A DNA stretch of 64,000 nucleotides. It comes from Streptomyces sp. SCSIO 75703 (GTDB lineage: Bacteria > Actinomycetota > Actinomycetes > Streptomycetales > Streptomycetaceae). The DNA lies in assembly GCF_036607905.1 (NCBI RefSeq), contig NZ_CP144555.1, positions 4,526,001-4,590,000 on the forward strand. Direction: 5' to 3'. A program made the translations under genes and the position numbers. Every line of letters begins with the position of its first letter. Position 1 is the first letter of the stretch. This document shows, piece by piece, positions 8,812 through 17,727 of this stretch. Below the pieces are notes generated by a model that was given only the letters and a program-made list of their open reading frames with translations, ran no database searches and was not told the DNA's origin.

Positions 8812-10321
8812 GGTCGGCCTCCGTTCCGGTGGTGGGGGTGGATACGGCGAGCGCCATCACGGCGTCCTGGGTGGCCTGGCCGGCGGGCAGTTCGCCCGCG
8901 ATCCGGCCCTGGGCCATCACCAGCACCCGGTCGCTCATGCCGAGCACCTCGGGCAGGTCGCTGGAGATCATCAGGACGGCGGCGCCCTGGGCGGTCAGCT
9001 CGTTGACCAACTGGTAGATCTCGACCTTGGCGCCGACGTCGATCCCGCGCGTCGGCTCGTCGAGGATCAGCACGCGGGTGTCGGCGAGGAGCCACTTGCC
9101 GATGACGACCTTCTGCTGGTTGCCGCCGGACAGGGTGCGCACGTGCTGGCCGAGGCCCGCCATCCGCACGCCGAGCTGCCCGGCGATCCGGGCCGCCGCC
9201 TCGTGCTGGCCCCGCAGGTCCACGACGCCGGCCCGGGAGGCCGAGCGGAGCGTGACCAGGCCGAGGTTCTCCGCCACGGAGGCGTCCAGCACCAGGCCCT
9301 GGCCCTTGCGGTCCTCGGGGACCAGGCCGATGCCGGCGGCCATGGCGGCGGTCACGTCGTGCCCGCGCAGCCGGGTGCCGGCGACGCTCACCGCGCCCCG
9401 GTCGTAGGGGTCCGCGCCGAAGACCGCCCGGACCACCTCCGTGCGCCCGGCGCCGACCAGCCCGGCGATGCCGACGACCTCGCCGGCGCGCACCTCGAAG
9501 CCGACGTCGTGGAAGACGCCGTCGCGGGTCAGGCCCTCGACCCGCAGCAGCGCCTCGCCGGTCTCCGGCCGCTCGCGCGGGTACTGCTGCGCGATGGAGC
9601 GGCCGACCATCAGCCGGACAAGTTCGTCCTCGGGCGTGTCGGCCGGGACCTGGCCGACGCTGCGGCCGTCGCGGATCACCGTGACCCGGTCGCCGAGCGC
9701 GGCGATCTCCTCCAGGTGGTGGGTGATGAAGACGATGCCGACGCCGTCCTCGCGCAGCCGCCGCACGATGGCGAAGAGCCGTTCGACCTCCTCGGAGGTG
9801 AGCACGGCGGTCGGCTCGTCCATGATGAGCACCCGCGCGTCCAGGCTGAGCGCCTTGGCGATCTCCACCATCTGGAGCCGGGCGATGCCCAGTTCCCGCA
9901 CCCGGGCCCGCGGGGAAACGTTCACTCCGACGCGTTCCAGCAGGACGGCCGCGTCGGCCTCCATCCGCTTGCGGTCGATCATGCCGAGGCGGCGCGGCTG
10001 GCGGCCCAGGAAGATGTTCTCGGCGACCGTCAGGTCGGGGACGAGGTTGAACTCCTGGTAGATGGTGGCGATCCCGAGGCGTTCGGCGTCCTGGGCGCCC
10101 TGGACGCGCACCTCCTCGCCGCCGGCCAGGATGCGGCCCGCGTCGGGCGTGTAGGCGCCGGAGAGCATCTTGATGAGCGTGCTCTTGCCGGCGCCGTTCT
10201 CGCCGAGGAGCACGTGCACCTCGCCCCGGCGCAGGTCGAAGTCGACGCTGTCGAGCGCGACCACGCCGGGGAACGTCTTGCGGATGCCCTCGATGCGCAG
10301 CAACTCGTCCGGGCTGCTCAC
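8801..10321 (-). CDS. rbsA: Sugar ABC transporter ATPase, RbsA type (two ATPase domains)
   Basis: 506 residues with two ABC domains. The first has Walker A GENGAGKST (about 37-45) and Walker B VLIMDEPTAVL. The second has the LSGGNQQKVVIGKWL signature and LILDEPTRGIDVGAK. The first-half signature reads ELGIARLQMVEIAKAL, lacking the usual SGGQ-like form, and the second half lacks a canonical Walker A (IAGLVGAGRTEV); both are normal asymmetry for RbsA/MglA enzymes. It powers uptake through the fused permease/receptor encoded next. The GTG start overlaps the regulator stop by four bases. Confidence 0.9.
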   Translation of the reverse strand: MSSPDELLRIEGIRKTFPGVVALDSVDFDLRRGEVHVLLGENGAGKSTLIKMLSGAYTPDAGRILAGGEEVRVQGAQDAERLGIATIYQEFNLVPDLTVAENIFLGRQPRRLGMIDRKRMEADAAVLLERVGVNVSPRARVRELGIARLQMVEIAKALSLDARVLIMDEPTAVLTSEEVERLFAIVRRLREDGVGIVFITHHLEEIAALGDRVTVIRDGRSVGQVPADTPEDELVRLMVGRSIAQQYPRERPETGEALLRVEGLTRDGVFHDVGFEVRAGEVVGIAGLVGAGRTEVVRAVFGADPYDRGAVSVAGTRLRGHDVTAAMAAGIGLVPEDRKGQGLVLDASVAENLGLVTLRSASRAGVVDLRGQHEAAARIAGQLGVRMAGLGQHVRTLSGGNQQKVVIGKWLLADTRVLILDEPTRGIDVGAKVEIYQLVNELTAQGAAVLMISSDLPEVLGMSDRVLVMAQGRIAGELPAGQATQDAVMALAVSTPTTGTEADRGH

Positions 10322-11352
10322 GGCGTACTCCTTCGTACGGGGGACGGGGACTGTGCGGGGTCCGGCTCGCCGCAGGAGCGGCGGGGGACCAGCCGGGCCG
10401 GCAGGGTCACGGACGCCCCGGGCCGGCCCTCGATGCGGTCGACCAGCGCGCGCACCGCGGCCCGGCCCAGTTCGCCGGTGGGCTGGGCGATGGCGGTGAT
10501 CGGCGGGTCGGTGTGCACGAACCAGCGGATGTCGTCGAACGCGGCCAGCGCGATGTCGTCCGGCACCCGCAGCCCGCGGGCCCGGATCGCGTCCAGCGCG
10601 CCGAGCGCCATCAGGTTGTCGGCGGCGAAGACCACCTCGGGCGGCTCGGGCAGGGCGAGGAAGCCCTCGGTGACCCGCCGCCCGCTGCCCGCCTGGAAGT
10701 CGCCCTGGCCGATGTACGCCCCGGGCAGCGGGAGCCCGTGGGCGCCGAGCGCCTCCCGGAAGGCGTCCACGCGTTCGCGGCCGGTGGTGGTCGCGGCGGG
10801 CCCGGCGATGATGGCGAGGCGGCGGTGGCCGAGCGCGTGCAGGTGGGTCACGAGGTCCCGCACGGCCGCCCGCCCGTCCGAGCGGACCACGGGCACGTCC
10901 ACGCCGGGCAGCCAGCGGTCGACGAAGACCATCGGCGTGCCCGCGCGCACGGCGTCGAGCATGCCGGGGGAGCCGCCGTCGGTGGGGGAGACCAGCAGCC
11001 CGTCGATGCGGCGGTCGAGCAGGGTCGCCACGTGGTGGTCCTGGAGGTCGGGCCGCTCGTCGGCGTTGCCGATGATCACGCTGTACCCGAGGGCGCGGGC
11101 CTCCTCCTCGACGGAACGGGCCAGTTCGGCGAAGTACGGGTTCAGCACGTCGCTGATGACCAGGCCGAGGGTGCGGGTCTGGTGGGTGCGCAGCGAGCGG
11201 GCGACGGCGTTGGGGCGGTAGCCGAGCGCCTCGACGGCGGCGAGCACGCGGGCGCGCGCGGCGGCGCTGACGGACGGGTGGCCGTTGAGCGCGCGCGAGA
11301 CCGTCGCGACGGACACGCCGGCCTCGGCGGCGACGTCCTTGATGCTCGCCAT
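10318..11352 (-). CDS. LacI-family transcriptional regulator of the sugar operon
   Basis: 344 residues. The N-terminal helix-turn-helix and hinge read IKDVAAEAGVSVATVSRALN with RSLRTHQTRTLGLVISD, followed by a periplasmic-binding-like effector domain (about 60-335). It is the first gene of the five-gene operon, translationally coupled to rbsA, so it probably represses its own transcription together with the transporter and kinase. Two near-identical LacI-type operators sit 19-54 bases before its start. The inducer is presumably ribose or another sugar moved by the transporter; this is inference from context. Confidence 0.88.
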   Translation of the reverse strand: MASIKDVAAEAGVSVATVSRALNGHPSVSAAARARVLAAVEALGYRPNAVARSLRTHQTRTLGLVISDVLNPYFAELARSVEEEARALGYSVIIGNADERPDLQDHHVATLLDRRIDGLLVSPTDGGSPGMLDAVRAGTPMVFVDRWLPGVDVPVVRSDGRAAVRDLVTHLHALGHRRLAIIAGPAATTTGRERVDAFREALGAHGLPLPGAYIGQGDFQAGSGRRVTEGFLALPEPPEVVFAADNLMALGALDAIRARGLRVPDDIALAAFDDIRWFVHTDPPITAIAQPTGELGRAAVRALVDRIEGRPGASVTLPARLVPRRSCGEPDPAQSPSPVRRSTP

Positions 11353-11370
11353 CGCCGTTCCACCTCCTCG

Positions 11371-11410
11371 TGGAATCGATTACACGAGGGATTGGAAACG
11401 ATTACACGAG
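11371..11410 (-). promoter_or_regulatory. Two tandem LacI-type operators
   Basis: TGGAATCGATTACACGAG (11371-11388) and TGGAAACGATTACACGAG (11393-11410) differ at one base and are 22 bases apart, about two helical turns, so both lie on the same DNA face. The core TGGAATCGATTACA is palindromic except at one base pair and has the central CG typical of LacI-family sites. Confidence 0.8.
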
Positions 11411-11651
11411 TGCGGGGCAAGACCTTGGAGGGCCCCGAGACCGAATCGTGATACGGGGAGGGTGGGGGCGCGCCGGGCGGTGGCGGAGGCGTCACGGAGG
11501 GCGGTGGGGCCGTCGCGGACGGTGACGGGTCCTTCGTGGGCGGTGGCGGTCGGCTCGGGTTCTCGGCGCCCCTGTGAGCATTCTTCTCCCGCCGTATGAG
11601 CAGATGATGACAGCCGCCGGCGGGGGCCGAACCCGTTGCTCTAATGCGGTC

Positions 11652-12503
11652 ATGGACAACGAACGGAAGACCTTCACCACCCACCGCCGATTCCCCTCTC
11701 CCCGCCGGACGCTGACCGCCGCGACGGCCGCGGTCCTCCTCGGGGCGACCCTCCTCGCCTGCGGCGGCGGGGAAGGCGAGGACACCCGCTCAGAGGGTCA
11801 GGCAGACAGGACGGCCGCGAGCGAGCCCGCCGGGAGCGGCGGCGAGGTCAGGCTTCTGTGGGCGGGGGACTCCATCGCCGGCGCCCAGGCCCCGGCCCTC
11901 GGCGCCGCTTTGGAAGCCGCCGGGGTGAAGTTCCGGAACGCCGCCTCCGACGGCGGCGGCACGATCGTCGCGGGCGGCGACGAGATCACCAAGAAGATCT
12001 CCGGCGACACGTGGAAGACTCTGCGGAAGCAGATCGAGTCGTTCAAACCCACCGTGATCGCCTACCAGATCACCACCTACGACTGGGGCACGGCGGAGCA
12101 GCAGCGCGAGGCCTACGGCACACTCGTGAGCACCGCCGAGGAGACCGGAGCCAAGGCCGTGTTCGTCTCGGCTCCCCCGGTCGAGATCGACGACTTCTAC
12201 CGCCCCCACGAGAAGCAGATGAAGACCGCCCCCGAGTCGGCCGCCGAGACCGCCGAAGCCCACGCGGACAAGGCCCTGTTCGTGGACTCCGGGCCCTTGT
12301 GGGGCGAGGACGCCTCAGCACCGAAGGCCCAACGGGCGGCCGACGGCATCCACAACTGCCAGCAGGGCGCGGCCGCCTTCGCGAACTGGTTCGTCAGGAT
12401 ACTGGGGGACGAGGAGGGCTTCACCCCGGCGGAGCCGGGCGCCTGGGCGACCGGCGAATGGACCGATGACAAGCGGTTCGCTCAGCTCGGCTGCGAGAGC
12501 TGA
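11652..12503 (+). CDS. SGNH/GDSL-type hydrolase lipoprotein
   Basis: About 283 residues from the ATG of MDNERKTF. A lipoprotein signal ends in lipobox LLAC (Cys37), so the enzyme faces the outside of the membrane. The catalytic block WAGDSIAGA gives Ser74, and DGIHNCQQGAA supplies Asp231 and His234, the usual SGNH dyad. This is the type of domain that is often fused to the C-terminus of acyltransferase-3 proteins; here it is a separate protein encoded directly before such an acyltransferase, whose start codon lies one base after this stop. Likely role: transfer or removal of acyl groups on an envelope glycan. Substrate unknown. Confidence 0.75.
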   Translation: MDNERKTFTTHRRFPSPRRTLTAATAAVLLGATLLACGGGEGEDTRSEGQADRTAASEPAGSGGEVRLLWAGDSIAGAQAPALGAALEAAGVKFRNAASDGGGTIVAGGDEITKKISGDTWKTLRKQIESFKPTVIAYQITTYDWGTAEQQREAYGTLVSTAEETGAKAVFVSAPPVEIDDFYRPHEKQMKTAPESAAETAEAHADKALFVDSGPLWGEDASAPKAQRAADGIHNCQQGAAAFANWFVRILGDEEGFTPAEPGAWATGEWTDDKRFAQLGCES

Positions 12504-12504
12504 G

Positions 12505-13728
12505 ATGGCGCACGCGGCACCGGTCTCGCCGGGCCGGGCGGCTCAGGTGGCCGGCGGGCGCCGGCCGCACGTCGACGCCCTGGACGGGCTGCGCGGGGCC
12601 GCCGTCGCCGCCGTCCTGCTCTTCCACGCCGGTCTCCTCGACGGCGGGTTCCTCGGCGTCGACCTGTTCTTCGCTCTGTCCGGGTTCCTCATCACCGCAA
12701 TCCTGCTCGGCACCGCACAGGGCGAAGGGCGCGTCCCGCTGGTGCGGTTCTGGACGCGCCGCGCGCGGCGGCTGCTGCCTGCCCTGGTCTGCCTGGTGGC
12801 GGTCGTGCTGCCGGCGATCTGGGCGTGGGGGACCACGGCCCAGTCGCGGTTCGCCTCCCAGGACGCGCCCTGGGTGGCCATCCAGGCGGTGAACTGGCAC
12901 TACGTCGCCGAGCAGGTCGGCTACTGGCAGGCGTCCGGCAGCCGCGTCTTCGCCCATCTGTGGAGCATCGGGGTGGAGTGGCAGTTCTACCTGGTGTGGC
13001 CGTTGGTGGTGGCGGCGGCCGCCAGGTTCCGCAACGCGCAGCACATCGTGCTGGCGGTGGCGGGAGCCGGTGCCCTCGTCTCGCTCGCCCTGATGCTCCA
13101 ACTCGGCGCGGCCGTGGACACCACCCGCGCCTATGAGGGCACGGACACCCGGGCGGCGGCGCTGCTGCTGGGAGCCGCGGCGGCCACCGAGCCCGTACGA
13201 CGCCGGGCACGCCGGGTGCCCGGCCGGGTGGCTGACGCGGTCTGCGCAGCGCTGCTGCTGGGACTGGGCGTCTCCTGGGCGCTCACCAAGGGGGAGGAGG
13301 CGCCTTCGCTGTTCCAGGGCGGTCTCTTCGTCCACTCCCTGGCCGCCACCGCGCTGATCGTGCTGCTGGCACAGGCCCCACCGGGCCGGGTTGCGGCACT
13401 GGCCGGAAACCGCGTTCCGGTGTGGCTAGGCGAGGTCTCCTACAGTCTGTACCTGTGGCACTGGCCCGTCTACCTCCTGCTGCTCCCCCGTCTCACCGTC
13501 CTGGGCGAGTGGGGCGGCGCGGCGGTGGCGATCGCGGTGTCCCTGGTGCTCGCCGAGGCCTCGCGCCGATTCGTGGAGGCCCCGGTGCGGTTCCGCTCCG
13601 GGTGGGCCCGCGGCCGGCGCGGGCCCGTGGCGGTGGCCGCTCTGGCGGTCGGGGCGATCACGCTGTGGGCGCTCCTTCCGGAGCCGGTCCCGGGAGAGGC
13701 CACCGTGGACGTCACACAGTTGACCTGA
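12505..13728 (+). CDS. Acyltransferase-3 (OafA-like) membrane O-acyltransferase
   Basis: About 407 residues. The N-terminal motif HVDALDGLRGAAVAAVLLFH contains the conserved arginine of the family, followed by GGFLGVDLFFALSGFLIT and FWTRRARRLLPAL, all hallmarks of acyltransferase-3. About ten hydrophobic helices are visible, with HLWSIGVEWQFYLVWP and SYSLYLWHWPVYLLL in the second half. These proteins pass acyl groups across the membrane to sugars outside. The usual fused SGNH domain is absent but is encoded as the preceding lipoprotein. The ATG follows the upstream stop by one base, so the pair is co-translated. Confidence 0.88.
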   Translation: MAHAAPVSPGRAAQVAGGRRPHVDALDGLRGAAVAAVLLFHAGLLDGGFLGVDLFFALSGFLITAILLGTAQGEGRVPLVRFWTRRARRLLPALVCLVAVVLPAIWAWGTTAQSRFASQDAPWVAIQAVNWHYVAEQVGYWQASGSRVFAHLWSIGVEWQFYLVWPLVVAAAARFRNAQHIVLAVAGAGALVSLALMLQLGAAVDTTRAYEGTDTRAAALLLGAAAATEPVRRRARRVPGRVADAVCAALLLGLGVSWALTKGEEAPSLFQGGLFVHSLAATALIVLLAQAPPGRVAALAGNRVPVWLGEVSYSLYLWHWPVYLLLLPRLTVLGEWGGAAVAIAVSLVLAEASRRFVEAPVRFRSGWARGRRGPVAVAALAVGAITLWALLPEPVPGEATVDVTQLT

Positions 13729-13778
13729 GCCGACAGGTACGGTGGGCGACCGCCGCACCGCTGGAGAAAGTGCTGCCC

Positions 13779-14471
13779 ATGACCCGTGTCCTGCTGATCG
13801 AGGACGATCCCGCCGTACGCCGGGGTATCGTCCTCGGCCTGTCCCGCAACGGTCACGAGACGGAGGGCGCGGGCACGGGAGAGGACGGCCTGGAAGCCCT
13901 GGCGCACTTCCGGCCCGACCTCGTGCTGCTGGATCTCATGTTGCCGGGGATGAACGGGCTGGAGGTCTGCGCCCGCATCCGGGCGGCCGGGCGGATCCCG
14001 GTCATCATCCTGTCCGCACGCGGCGACGACATCGACGTCGTCGTCGGCTTGGAGGCGGGGGCGGACGACTACATCATCAAGCCCGCCGGCACGGCGCTGA
14101 TCGAGGCGCGGATGCGCGCCGTGCTGCGCCGGGTCGCCCCGCGCCAGGCCGACGCCCCCACCGGAGCGAGTGTCTTCGGCGACCTGGAGATCGACCGGCA
14201 GGCGCTGATCGTCCGCAAGGAAGGAACAGAGCTGTCCCTGGCGCCCTCGGAGCTGAAACTGCTGCTGTTCCTGAGCGCGTCGCCCGAGCAGACGTTCAGC
14301 CGCCAGCAGTTGCTGGAGGACGTCTGGGAACACTCCTATTACGGCGACGTCCGTCTCGTCGACGCCTGCGTGATGCGGCTGCGCGCCAGGATCGAGAAGA
14401 GCGCCCGGCAGCCGGTCTACGTGCAGACCGTACGGGGCTTCGGCTACCGGTTCGGGCCGCTGCCATCGTGA
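13779..14471 (+). CDS. OmpR-family response regulator
   Basis: 230 residues. Receiver domain with acidic Asp9/Asp10, phospho-acceptor Asp52 (VLLDLMLPG) and Lys101 (YIIKPAG); the usual KPF is KPA here. The C-terminal winged helix (about 135-228) includes LSLAPSELKLLLFLS and the recognition region VDACVMRLRARIEK. A GGAGAAAG ribosome site precedes the ATG. Its stop overlaps the kinase start (GTGA). It lies 50 bases behind the acyltransferase and probably belongs to the same transcription unit, suggesting it controls envelope modification. Confidence 0.92.
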   Translation: MTRVLLIEDDPAVRRGIVLGLSRNGHETEGAGTGEDGLEALAHFRPDLVLLDLMLPGMNGLEVCARIRAAGRIPVIILSARGDDIDVVVGLEAGADDYIIKPAGTALIEARMRAVLRRVAPRQADAPTGASVFGDLEIDRQALIVRKEGTELSLAPSELKLLLFLSASPEQTFSRQQLLEDVWEHSYYGDVRLVDACVMRLRARIEKSARQPVYVQTVRGFGYRFGPLPS

Positions 14472-15928
14472 GGCTCGGCTTCCCCCAGGGGCTGCGGACG
14501 CGCCTGATCATCGCGTTCATCCTCGTCGCGGCGCTCAGCTCGCTGCTCACCGCCACCCTCACCTTCCGCCAGGCGCGCGGCACGATCGTGGAACGGGCGC
14601 AGGACGACGCGGTGCGCGACCTGCGCCGGCACGTCAGCTCCCTGGCGCCGAACCTGCCGTCCGAACCCGGCGGAGACGATCTGCGCTCCTTCGTCCGCCA
14701 ACTGGACCAGGCGGGCGGCCCACGGCGCTGGCGGACGGCCGCCACCTTCGCGGGCGCTGCCGCGGTGGGGGCCCCCGACGCCGCCACCGCGTCGCTGCGC
14801 CGGGCGACGCGGGACGGGTCGCGCGCCTACGTCGAACGCACCGACTCCCGAAGCCCCCGGCTCCATATCGCCATGCCCGTCGGCCACACCACGCCCGACC
14901 AGGGCCGGGGCGAGGACCCGGACGTGCCACCGGAGCTCATCGTGTACGCCGTCATGCCGCTGGACGGCGAGCAGGCCGACGTGTCCGCGCTCATCACCGC
15001 GGCCTGGGCGGGTGCGGCACCGGCCCTGCTGATCGCCCTGCTCCCCGCCCTGTTGTCGGCCCGCCAAGTGCTGCGCCCGGTGCGCAGGCTCCGCGTCGCG
15101 GCGGAGAAACTCACGTCCGGGGCGCTGGAGACCCGCTCCGCGGTCGTCGGGGGCGACGAACTGGCCGATCTCGCCGTCACGTTCAACACGATGGCGGCCA
15201 CCCTGGAGAGGGACGCGGCGGAGCTCCGGCAACTGGAAACCCATGCCCGGCGCTTCGCCGCCGATCTCTCCCACGAACTGCGGACGCCGCTGGCGGCCAT
15301 GGTCGCGGTGACCGGCGTACTGGACACCGAGGCCGAGTCCGGGGGCCTGCCCGCAGACGCGGCCGAGGCGCTGCGCCTGGTGAGCGACGAGACCAGGAGA
15401 CTGGCCGCCACCGTAGAGGACCTGATGGAGGTCTCCCGCTTCGACGCGGGGGCGGCCACGCTCACGACGGACGACACCGATCTGCGGACCCTCGTCGGCA
15501 AAACGCTCCAGCTACGCGGCTGGGAGGACTCCTCCCAGGTCGTCTGCGAGCTACCGCAGAGCGATGTCCGGGTCCGTGTCGACCCGCGTCGTTTCGACGT
15601 GGTCCTCGCCAACCTCGTCGGCAACGGCCTGCGGCACGGCGCCCCGCCCGTCACCGTGCGGGCCACCGTCTCCGGGCGGGCGCTGACGATAGAGGTGGGC
15701 GACCACGGCCCAGGCATCCCGCCCGACCTCCTCCCCCACGTGTTCGACCGCTTCCACAAGGGCGATCCGGCCCGGGTCCGGTCCACGGGCAGTGGCCTGG
15801 GGCTGGCGATCGCGTCGGAGAACGTGCGCCTGCACGACGGTTCCCTCACCGCCGTCAACCTCCCCGGCGGCGGAGCGGTGTTCACCGTGATCCTCCCGCA
15901 TGCGCGACCGGACGGAGACGTGTCGTGA
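14468..15928 (+). CDS. Membrane sensor histidine kinase
   Basis: 486 residues from the GTG that overlaps the regulator stop. An N-terminal helix (LIIAFILVAALSSLLTATL), an extracellular sensor of about 140 residues without cysteines, and a second membrane segment (AAPALLIALLPALLSARQ) are followed by a HAMP domain. The dimerisation/phosphoacceptor motif FAADLSHELRTPLAAM places the phosphorylated His at 269. The ATPase domain has the N box LVGNGLRHG, G1 DHGPGIP, F box FDRFHKGD and G2 GSGLGLAI. It should sense an envelope signal and phosphorylate the coupled OmpR-type regulator. Confidence 0.92.
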   Translation: MRLGFPQGLRTRLIIAFILVAALSSLLTATLTFRQARGTIVERAQDDAVRDLRRHVSSLAPNLPSEPGGDDLRSFVRQLDQAGGPRRWRTAATFAGAAAVGAPDAATASLRRATRDGSRAYVERTDSRSPRLHIAMPVGHTTPDQGRGEDPDVPPELIVYAVMPLDGEQADVSALITAAWAGAAPALLIALLPALLSARQVLRPVRRLRVAAEKLTSGALETRSAVVGGDELADLAVTFNTMAATLERDAAELRQLETHARRFAADLSHELRTPLAAMVAVTGVLDTEAESGGLPADAAEALRLVSDETRRLAATVEDLMEVSRFDAGAATLTTDDTDLRTLVGKTLQLRGWEDSSQVVCELPQSDVRVRVDPRRFDVVLANLVGNGLRHGAPPVTVRATVSGRALTIEVGDHGPGIPPDLLPHVFDRFHKGDPARVRSTGSGLGLAIASENVRLHDGSLTAVNLPGGGAVFTVILPHARPDGDVS

Positions 15929-16470
15929 CCAGGGTCCGGGGCCTCCTGACGCCTCTTCTGTTGGCCGTGCTGACGGGTTGGGGAGCCGCGGGGTGCGGGC
16001 TCGGCTCCACCGGGCCCGTCCCGGCCGGCGTCCCCGCTTCCGGGTTCCAGGGGGAACGGGACGGTACGTCGGTCCGCCTCTACTTCGTCGGCAGGGACGG
16101 CGTGCAGGCCGCCTCCCGGCCCGCCGCCACCGCCCCCGGCCCTCAGGCCGCCCTGGACCTTCTGGCGCGCGGCCCGGACGAGGCGGAGCGGGCCCGCGGG
16201 CTGACGACCGAGGTGACCGCGGACGAGGACCGCCTCGCCGCCGAGGCGGCTGAAGGCGCGGTCGAACTGCGCCTGGCCGAGTCCGTGGCCACGATGCAAG
16301 GCCTGGGGGGCCTCGGCCTCACCCAGATCATCTGCACAGTGGCCAACGCCGACGTACCCGGCGGCGGACGGCCGACCGAGGTGGATGTCCGCGTCTACGA
16401 GCCCGGGACCGACGATCCATGGATCGTCCGGTGCGACGCAGCGGGCTCCGTGGTGCCCCGGCGTCCCTGA
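15925..16470 (+). CDS. Lipoprotein with GerMN-like domain, linked to the two-component system
   Basis: 181 residues. The GTG start overlaps the kinase stop by four bases. A lipoprotein signal ends at GAAGC (Cys24). The mature part has the GerMN-like pattern: VRLYFVGRDGVQAASRPAA, then AALDLLARGPDEAERARGL and VELRLAESVATM, ending in a domain with one conserved cysteine pair (IICTV and VRCDA). In actinobacteria such lipoproteins often accompany OmpR/kinase pairs (as LpqB with MtrAB) and may modulate the sensor. That role is inferred from coupling only. Confidence 0.75.
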   Translation: MTRVRGLLTPLLLAVLTGWGAAGCGLGSTGPVPAGVPASGFQGERDGTSVRLYFVGRDGVQAASRPAATAPGPQAALDLLARGPDEAERARGLTTEVTADEDRLAAEAAEGAVELRLAESVATMQGLGGLGLTQIICTVANADVPGGGRPTEVDVRVYEPGTDDPWIVRCDAAGSVVPRRP

Positions 16471-16745
16471 CCGGCGCCGGGCCGGGCGGGCCGGACCGAC
16501 GGCCCCCCGTACGGCTTACGAAGCGGCGCGGTGCGGAGGCCCTCGGCCGCGTCGCCCGGGCGGCGCAGGCGGGCCGCGCGGCCTCTTCCGCCCCGCGCCA
16601 CCGCCCTCCCGGAGTCCGGCACCGACAGCCGCTTCGTCCGGACCGGAACCTGCGGGCCGTCGTAGCCGTACTCCGCGCACCAGCCCGGCCAGGAGAGCAC
16701 TGCCGAGCACTGCCGCCCGGCGGGCGTTCCTCGACCCCCGTGTCC

Positions 16746-17510
16746 TCACCGGTGGCGGTGGCGGGCCACCACCTCGTCGATCGCGGGCGCGAGGAAGGCC
16801 CGGGTCAGCTCGGCCCGCCGGTCCGGCCGGAGCGCCGGGGCACCGGAGGGCGCGGGGTGCCCGTAGCGGCGCCGCCGGATGTCGTCGACCACCTCGCCGG
16901 GGGCGCCCATTGTGGTCAGCACGCCGAGCGCCTCGGCCTTGGTGATCAGCCGCCCGCTCTCCAGGGTCACGCTCGCCCGCGCCAGGGTGAGCAGCCCGAG
17001 GTCCACCCACACGTCCCGCAGCCACCGCTCCGGACGGCCGAGGGCGGGCCGCCAGAAGGAGCACAGGTCCTCGACGACGAACTCGGCGAGCCGCCGGTCG
17101 TCCACGGGCGGTACGAACGCCGAGGGCGGTGGCCCGTACAGCACCCGGCCGAACCGGTGCAGCTCGACGCGGGTCACCGCGGTCACCGGCCGGCGCAGCA
17201 ACTCCCCGTGCGCCCAGGTGGGATGCTCCCGCCCGAGATCGTCCCAGGTGCCGGCCGCCACGTAGGCGCAGTGCACCGCGGACGCCGACGGGAACTCCTC
17301 GGCGATCCCCCGGTGCACCGCGACGACCCGTTCCTCCACGGCGCCGGTGAGGGGCCGTTCGGTCGCGGCGACCAGGTCGAGGTCGCTGACGCCCGGCCGG
17401 TGGTCGCCGCCGGCCCACGAGCCGTGCGCCCACACGGCCACCACCGCCGGCACCCCCCGGAGCCCCTCGGCGAACCGCTCCACCACCTGCCGCGTGACGT
17501 CGTCTGTCAT
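16746..17510 (-). CDS. Nucleotidyltransferase-fold protein (aminoglycoside adenylyltransferase-like)
   Basis: About 254 residues from the ATG of MTDDVTRQ. The N-terminal half has the nucleotidyltransferase motif HGSWAGGDHRPGVSDLDLV, with the two metal-binding aspartates of SDLDL, and a later helical half (LARASVTLESGRLITKAEA) resembles the helical domain of AadA-like enzymes and DUF4111 proteins. It could adenylylate a small molecule, but sequence alone does not show an antibiotic substrate. It is monocistronic and stands at the beginning of the accessory block. Confidence 0.7.
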   Translation of the reverse strand: MTDDVTRQVVERFAEGLRGVPAVVAVWAHGSWAGGDHRPGVSDLDLVAATERPLTGAVEERVVAVHRGIAEEFPSASAVHCAYVAAGTWDDLGREHPTWAHGELLRRPVTAVTRVELHRFGRVLYGPPPSAFVPPVDDRRLAEFVVEDLCSFWRPALGRPERWLRDVWVDLGLLTLARASVTLESGRLITKAEALGVLTTMGAPGEVVDDIRRRRYGHPAPSGAPALRPDRRAELTRAFLAPAIDEVVARHRHR

Positions 17511-17727
17511 GCGGTCAGTCTTCCTTGTGCGCGGAGCGGTCCGCCAGGCCTCCGCCGCTGCCACGGCCAGGCCCGGCACCGGTGCCCCGGCGGCGCCCGG
17601 CGCGGTCGCGTGCCGGAGGCGGGGGCCCGGCTCGGCCGAGCGCCGCGGCGAACGCCCCCACCTCGTACGAGCCGCCCCGCTGGTGGGTGATCACGGCCAG
17701 CCGGTTGGCCGCGTGTTTCGGCAGCCT

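Noticed and set aside
7156..9006. Long plus-strand frame over the rbs operon
   Set aside because: His/Arg/Asp/Gly-rich antisense translation typical of a shadow of the real minus-strand genes.
16471..16745. Gene between the GerMN lipoprotein and the nucleotidyltransferase
   Set aside because: Only short frames without ribosome sites or protein-like composition.
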